A stretch of DNA of 64,000 nucleotides from Geobacillus sp. 46C-IIa (GTDB lineage Bacteria; Bacillota; Bacilli; Bacillales; Anoxybacillaceae): contig NZ_CP061474.1 in NCBI RefSeq assembly GCF_014679505.1, positions 1,270,001 through 1,334,000 on the forward strand, given 5' to 3'. Positions within the stretch are counted from its first letter, which is position 1, and every line of letters begins with the position of its first letter. Both the position numbers and the translations under genes were made by a program. Below the pieces are notes generated by a model. That model was not told where the DNA came from, made no database searches, and worked only from the letters and a program-made list of their open reading frames with translations. Below are positions 59,959 through 64,000 of this stretch, piece by piece.

Positions 59959-61101
59959 ATGAATGTCATGCTATCGCCAAACATGTCACAAGGATTGGAT
60001 TTGTTTTTTCAAATGCGTGAACATGAACAGGTGGTGTTTTGCCTCGATGAAGCGACCGGCCTAAGGGCGATTATCGCCATTCATAGCACGGCGCTTGGGC
60101 CGGCGCTCGGCGGTTGTCGGATGCATCCGTATGCGACGGCGGAAGAGGCGCTCGCCGATGCGCTTCGGCTGTCGAAAGGGATGACGTATAAATGCTTGGC
60201 TGCCGATGTCGATTTTGGCGGCGGCAAAGCGGTGATCATTGGCGACCCGCGCAAAGACAAATCGCCGGAATTGTTTCGCGCGTTCGGCCAGTTCGTCGAG
60301 TCATTAGGCGGCCGGTTTTACACGGGCACGGATATGGGAACAACGCCGGACGATTTCGTGCACGCCATGAAAGAGACGAATTGCATCGTCGGCGTTCCGG
60401 AAGCGTATGGCGGAAGCGGAGACTCATCGGTGCCGACCGCCGAGGGCGTTGTTTACGGCATTCAGGCGACGAACGATGTGGTGTTCGGCAGCAAGCACTT
60501 GCATGGCAAAACGTATGCGGTGCAAGGGCTCGGAAAAGTCGGAAAAAAAGTGGCGCTTCGTTTGCTTGAAGAAGGGGCGGATCTGTATGTGTGCGATTTG
60601 AACGAAGCGGCAGTCAAAGAGGTCGCAGCGTACGGCAAGCAAATCGGGGCGTCCGTCAAACCGGTAAACGGAACGGATATTTATCGCGTCGAAGCCGATC
60701 TGTTCGTCCCGTGCGCATTTGGCGGCGTCATCAACGATGAAACGATCACCGAGCTGCGAGTGAAAGCGGTCGTTGGCTCGGCAAACAATCAGCTGGCTGA
60801 CAAACGCCACGCCCGCATGTTGAAAGAAAAAGGCATCGTGTATGCCCCCGATTATATCGTCAACGCCGGCGGCCTCATTCAAGTGGCCGATGAACTGTAC
60901 GGAGCGAACAAAGAGCGGGTGCTGGCGAAAACGAAAGCGATTTATGATACGCTGCTCGCCATTTATGCGCGGGCTGAATCGGAAGGAATGACAACGATCG
61001 AGGCAGCCGATCAATTTTGCGAAGAGCGGCTCGAAAAACGCAAACGCCGCAATCATTTCTTTACACACCAAAAGCGGCCGAAGTGGGAGATTCGACGTTA
61101 A
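59959..61101 (+). CDS. pdh: Phenylalanine dehydrogenase
   Basis: 380 residues of the Glu/Leu/Phe dehydrogenase family. Catalytic lysines Lys78 (KGMTYK) and Lys90 (DFGGGK), Asp125 in [20 protein letters not shown]-binding GLGKVG. From memory, [33 protein letters not shown] and [20 protein letters not shown] follow Thermoactinomyces phenylalanine dehydrogenase, whereas leucine dehydrogenases read GGTRMW and ITAEDVG. It deaminates Phe to phenylpyruvate. ATG 59959 follows GAGAGGGG. A long basic tail ([21 protein letters not shown]) is unusual. Confidence 0.87.
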   Translation: MNVMLSPNMSQGLDLFFQMREHEQVVFCLDEATGLRAIIAIHSTALGPALGGCRMHPYATAEEALADALRLSKGMTYKCLAADVDFGGGKAVIIGDPRKDKSPELFRAFGQFVESLGGRFYTGTDMGTTPDDFVHAMKETNCIVGVPEAYGGSGDSSVPTAEGVVYGIQATNDVVFGSKHLHGKTYAVQGLGKVGKKVALRLLEEGADLYVCDLNEAAVKEVAAYGKQIGASVKPVNGTDIYRVEADLFVPCAFGGVINDETITELRVKAVVGSANNQLADKRHARMLKEKGIVYAPDYIVNAGGLIQVADELYGANKERVLAKTKAIYDTLLAIYARAESEGMTTIEAADQFCEERLEKRKRRNHFFTHQKRPKWEIRR

Positions 61102-61221
61102 TGCCGAGTCTATCCATATGAAAAAAATTATCTGAAAATACTAAATATAACACCTTATTTTTCGATTCAGAGAAAAATCCTTTTGGAAAGCAGCGATCAA
61201 AGAGGCGAGGAGGAATCATTC

Positions 61222-62235
61222 ATGAAACAAGCGATCAAACGATTCGCGATACCGATCGTTTTCGGAGTTTTGGCGCTCTCAGGCTGTGGGGGAGAAGAGA
61301 AGGTCGCGACGAACGGTGCGAAAGAAGATGGAAAGCCAAAAACGTTTACGATTGGCGTCACCCAAATCATTCAACATCCATCGTTAGATGTTGCCTTCAA
61401 TGGATTTAAAAAGGCGCTTGAAGACGGGGGATTTAAAGAGGGGAAAAATGTTCGGTACAATATTCAAAACGCCCAAGGCGACATGAACAACAGCCAAACG
61501 ATCGCCAATAACTTTGTATCGGACGGGGTTGACCTCATTTTTGCCAACTCGACTCCGAGCGCGCAAAGTGCGCTCAATGCCACGAAAGATATTCCCATTG
61601 TGTTTACATCCGTGACAGATCCAGTCGGCGCCGGTTTAGTTCCATCGATGGACAAGGCGGGGGAAAACATCACGGGAACAACGGACAGCCATCCCGATGC
61701 GATTCGCAAAACGATTCAATTCATCGATGAGCAAACGGATGCCAAAACCGTTGGGCTTATTTATAACGCTGGCGAACAAAACTCGTTGGCGCAAATTGAA
61801 AAAGTGAAGGAAGCGGCGAAACATACGGATTTGAAGTTGGTGGAAGCCTCCGTTTCGACCACAGCCGAGGTGAAACAGGCGGCAGAGTCGTTAGTTGGCA
61901 AGGCAGATGTGTTTTACATCGTTACAGATAATACCGTTGTATCCGCCATTGAATCGGTTGTAAGCGTTGCTAATGAGAAAAAAATCCCTGTTTTTACGGG
62001 AGAGCTCGATTCATTAAAACGAGGCTGCTTTGCGGCGTATGGGTTTGATTACTACGATATCGGCTATCAAGCCGGGCAAATGGCGGTTGCTATTTTAAAA
62101 GGAGAAGCAAAACCGTCAGAGATCAAACCAGAATATCCAAAAAAATTAAAATTAGTGATCAATAAACAAGCAGCGGAAAAACAAGGAATCCAACTGAAGC
62201 CTGAATGGGATCAAATGGCAGAATACATCGAATGA
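61222..62235 (+). CDS. ABC importer substrate-binding lipoprotein (TrpX-like)
   Basis: 337 residues. Lipoprotein signal with lipobox LSGC (Cys22), then the ABC_sub_bind/TrpX fold: FTIGVTQIIQHPSLDVAFNGFKKAL, VRYNIQNAQGDMNNSQTIANNFV, LIFANSTPSAQSALNATKDIPIVFTSVTDPVGAGLV. This family binds amino acids such as tryptophan and tyrosine. Behind PheDH, phenylalanine or another aromatic acid is the likely ligand. ATG 61222 follows AGGCGAGGAGG. Confidence 0.88.
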   Translation: MKQAIKRFAIPIVFGVLALSGCGGEEKVATNGAKEDGKPKTFTIGVTQIIQHPSLDVAFNGFKKALEDGGFKEGKNVRYNIQNAQGDMNNSQTIANNFVSDGVDLIFANSTPSAQSALNATKDIPIVFTSVTDPVGAGLVPSMDKAGENITGTTDSHPDAIRKTIQFIDEQTDAKTVGLIYNAGEQNSLAQIEKVKEAAKHTDLKLVEASVSTTAEVKQAAESLVGKADVFYIVTDNTVVSAIESVVSVANEKKIPVFTGELDSLKRGCFAAYGFDYYDIGYQAGQMAVAILKGEAKPSEIKPEYPKKLKLVINKQAAEKQGIQLKPEWDQMAEYIE

Positions 62236-62249
62236 AAGGATGAACGCTT

Positions 62250-63242
62250 TTGTTGACGGCAATGACAGGAGCAGTTGAATCAGGACTGATTTATGCCATC
62301 ATGGCATTAGGCGTCTATTTATCGTTTCGTATTTTAGATTTTCCGGATTTAACGGTGGACGGCAGCTTTGTGACCGGGGCAGCGGTGGCGGCGACGTTGA
62401 TTGTCAACGGGGCCAATCCGTTTGTGGCGACGTGTCTAGCGCTTTTCGTTGGATTCGCTGCCGGGTGTATGACCGGGCTTCTTCATACAGCAGGGAAGGT
62501 CAATCCGCTTTTGTCGGGCATTTTAATGATGATTGCGCTGTATTCGATCAATCTTCGCATCATGGGGCGTTCGAATGTACCTCTTTTAAATCAAAAGACC
62601 GTCTTTACAACCATTCAAGATTGGGGGACGAAAATCGGACTTGACTCGGCCGCGGCAAAAACATGGGGAATTTTCCTGTCGATGACGTTGCTTGCTCTTT
62701 TGTTTAAATGGTTCACAGACTGGTTTTTACAGACAGAAATGGGACTTGCGATTCGGGCGACAGGGGATAATCCACGCATGATTCGCAGCCTGTCGGCGAA
62801 CACCAACTTGCTCATTGTCTTCGGGTTGGGACTTTCCAATGCCATGGTCGCGTTCTCGGGGGCGCTTGTTGCTCAGTACGGCGCGTTTGCCGATGTCGGG
62901 ATGGGAATTGGCATGATCATTATCGGTCTGGCTTCTGTCATTATCGGCGAAGCGGTATTTGGAACGAAAACGATCGCGCGAGCTACGCTTGCCGTGATCG
63001 GTGGAGCGATCATGTACCGCATTGTTGTGAGTCTCGCTTTGCGCGTCCAATTTCTCGAAACAGGGGATGTGAAGCTCATTACGGCATGCATTGTCATTTT
63101 GGCGCTCGTTGTTCCGCAAATGGCTCGTCAACAAAAAGAGAAAAAACGCAAAGAAGAAAAAAGACGGGATCGGGCGCAGGTGATGGCCGTTGCCGCAACG
63201 GGAAAGGGTGAGGCGGATGTTGCAGTTAAAAGGGATTTATAA
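62250..63242 (+). CDS. ABC importer permease (TrpY-like, BPD_transp_2)
   Basis: 330 residues, about eight to ten helices: AVESGLIYAIMALGVYLSFRILDFPDLTVDGSFVTGAAVAA at the start is the signature of TrpY-like permeases (LivH/RbsC superfamily). The C-terminal tail (KEKKRKEEKRRDRAQ) is very basic. The start is a TTG (62250 or 62253) after GAAAGGATG; ATG 62262 is possible. It overlaps the ATPase gene by 26 bases. Confidence 0.85.
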   Translation: MLTAMTGAVESGLIYAIMALGVYLSFRILDFPDLTVDGSFVTGAAVAATLIVNGANPFVATCLALFVGFAAGCMTGLLHTAGKVNPLLSGILMMIALYSINLRIMGRSNVPLLNQKTVFTTIQDWGTKIGLDSAAAKTWGIFLSMTLLALLFKWFTDWFLQTEMGLAIRATGDNPRMIRSLSANTNLLIVFGLGLSNAMVAFSGALVAQYGAFADVGMGIGMIIIGLASVIIGEAVFGTKTIARATLAVIGGAIMYRIVVSLALRVQFLETGDVKLITACIVILALVVPQMARQQKEKKRKEEKRRDRAQVMAVAATGKGEADVAVKRDL

Positions 63243-64000
63243 AGTGTTTCACGAGGGAACGCCTGATGAAAAGATCGCGCTCCAAAACATTCATTTAACG
63301 CTTCAAAAAGGCGATTTTGTCACTGTGATCGGCAGCAACGGAGCAGGCAAATCGACCTTGATGAATATGATTTCAGGAGTATTGTTTCCTGATGAAGGAA
63401 CGATTTGGATTGACGGCCAAGATGTCACCCTGATGCCGGAATACGTCCGCTCCCGCTATATCGGAAGGGTGTTTCAAGATCCGATGGCCGGAACGGCGCC
63501 AAACATGACGATTGAGGAGAATTTAGCGATGGCGTATACACGCAATCAAAAGCGCACGCTCTGCCGTGGAGTGACGAAAAAACGGCGCGATGAGTTTCGC
63601 GAGTTGCTCTCCACCCTTCATCTCGGTTTAGAAAACCGTCTCCAGGCGAAAGTTGGCTTGCTCTCGGGCGGAGAGCGGCAGGCGTTGTCTTTGCTTATGG
63701 CGACGTTCACCGAACCTGCCATTTTGCTGCTCGATGAACATACAGCGGCCCTCGATCCGGCTAGGGCGGAGTTGATCACCAGCTTAACAAAAGAGATTGT
63801 GGAGCGATATCGATTGACGACCTTGATGGTCACCCATCATATGCAGCAGGCCATCGATTTAGGAAACCGCCTCATCATGATGGATAAAGGGCAGATCATT
63901 TTCGAAGTGGATGAGACTGAAAAGCAACGTTTAACGGTAGAAAAGTTGCTCGCGGAATTCCAACGCATTCGCGGGGAACAGCTTGTGAGCGATCGTGCGG
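63217..64000 (+). CDS. ABC importer ATPase (TrpZ-like), 3' end outside the window
   Basis: The open frame runs from ATG 63217 through the end of the window (261 codons so far). Walker A GSNGAGKST, Q-loop VFQDP, signature LSGGERQ and Walker B ILLLDEH (the usual DEP replaced by DEH), then the switch His in VTHHMQQA. It energises the permease with the TrpX-like protein. GTG-less start: ATG after AAAGGGTGAGG. Confidence 0.9.
   Translation, partial: MLQLKGIYKVFHEGTPDEKIALQNIHLTLQKGDFVTVIGSNGAGKSTLMNMISGVLFPDEGTIWIDGQDVTLMPEYVRSRYIGRVFQDPMAGTAPNMTIEENLAMAYTRNQKRTLCRGVTKKRRDEFRELLSTLHLGLENRLQAKVGLLSGGERQALSLLMATFTEPAILLLDEHTAALDPARAELITSLTKEIVERYRLTTLMVTHHMQQAIDLGNRLIMMDKGQIIFEVDETEKQRLTVEKLLAEFQRIRGEQLVSDRA

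Noticed and set aside
1..64000. tRNA, rRNA or CRISPR loci
   Set aside because: No cloverleaf with TTCGA loop and CCA-type end, no rRNA sequence, and no spaced repeats were noticed on reading either strand.

Overview
The window reads as chromosomal DNA of a thermophilic Bacillaceae, most likely Geobacillus or a close relative. Reasons: AGGAGG-type ribosome binding sites, frequent GTG/TTG starts, roughly 50% GC over most of the window, a CydS-like small bd-oxidase subunit, a proline T-box before proBA, and a Gram-positive phenylacetate (paa) cluster with PheDH. Species is inferred from protein style only; no 16S or tRNA gene was seen.

Layout. (1) 1-5300: visibly AT-richer DNA with the end of a CstB-like metallo-beta-lactamase/rhodanese gene, an NreBC-like oxygen/nitrate two-component pair (with only three of the four NreB cysteines), a wrecked cytochrome bd operon (frameshifted cydA fused by deletion to the end of cydB, with cydS intact behind it), and an AT-rich MFS transporter. 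(2) 5400-7262: a decayed small membrane gene and a LysM-GH18 spore-cortex type glycosidase. (3) 7580-15653: a dense persulfide/sulfur-relay island: two DsrE-like proteins, glutaredoxin, two rhodanese-persulfide dioxygenase fusions, four more rhodanese genes (one fused to TusA, one lacking its cysteine), TusA, a CstR-type repressor with Cys31/Cys60, a TauE exporter and DUF302. Three promoters carry CstR/CsoR-like operators. (4) 15976-20746: desaturase, EamA, HAD phosphatase and an unassigned permease. (5) 20743-36578: a catabolic locus with no pathway I can name: citryl-CoA-lyase-like enzyme, ALDH, zinc dehydrogenase, TPP enzyme, TIM-barrel isomerase, TRAP transporter, MFS transporter, IclR regulator, type I dehydroquinase, type III CoA-transferase, LacI regulator, shikimate kinase. 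Its leader carries a cre-like box and four copies of the palindrome TTAGATCGATCTAA. (6) 37039-41307: decayed envelope-polysaccharide genes (glycosidase-like and GT2 pseudogenes), an intact GtrA and a repeat-built coiled-coil protein. (7) 41453-46109: proBA with a T-box, and ilvD. (8) 46386-64000: aromatic catabolism: paaH, paaJ, paaK, paaABCD, EthD, paaF, paaG, ALDH, PaaX, a nitronate-monooxygenase-like enzyme, phenylalanine dehydrogenase and a TrpXYZ-type ABC importer running off the end. A shared operator, TATAACGTT-N5-AACGTTATA, lies at four or five of its promoters.

How it works together. The island at 7.6-15.6 kb would carry sulfane sulfur between cysteines, oxidise low-molecular-weight persulfides to sulfite and export the product, induced when CstR senses persulfide. 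The last 18 kb would take phenylalanine, deaminate it, oxidise phenylacetaldehyde to phenylacetate and degrade it through phenylacetyl-CoA epoxidation under PaaX control. The central locus is the best candidate for an undescribed pathway: import by TRAP, CoA activation, a citryl-CoA-lyase-type cleavage, then TPP-dependent and dehydrogenase steps.
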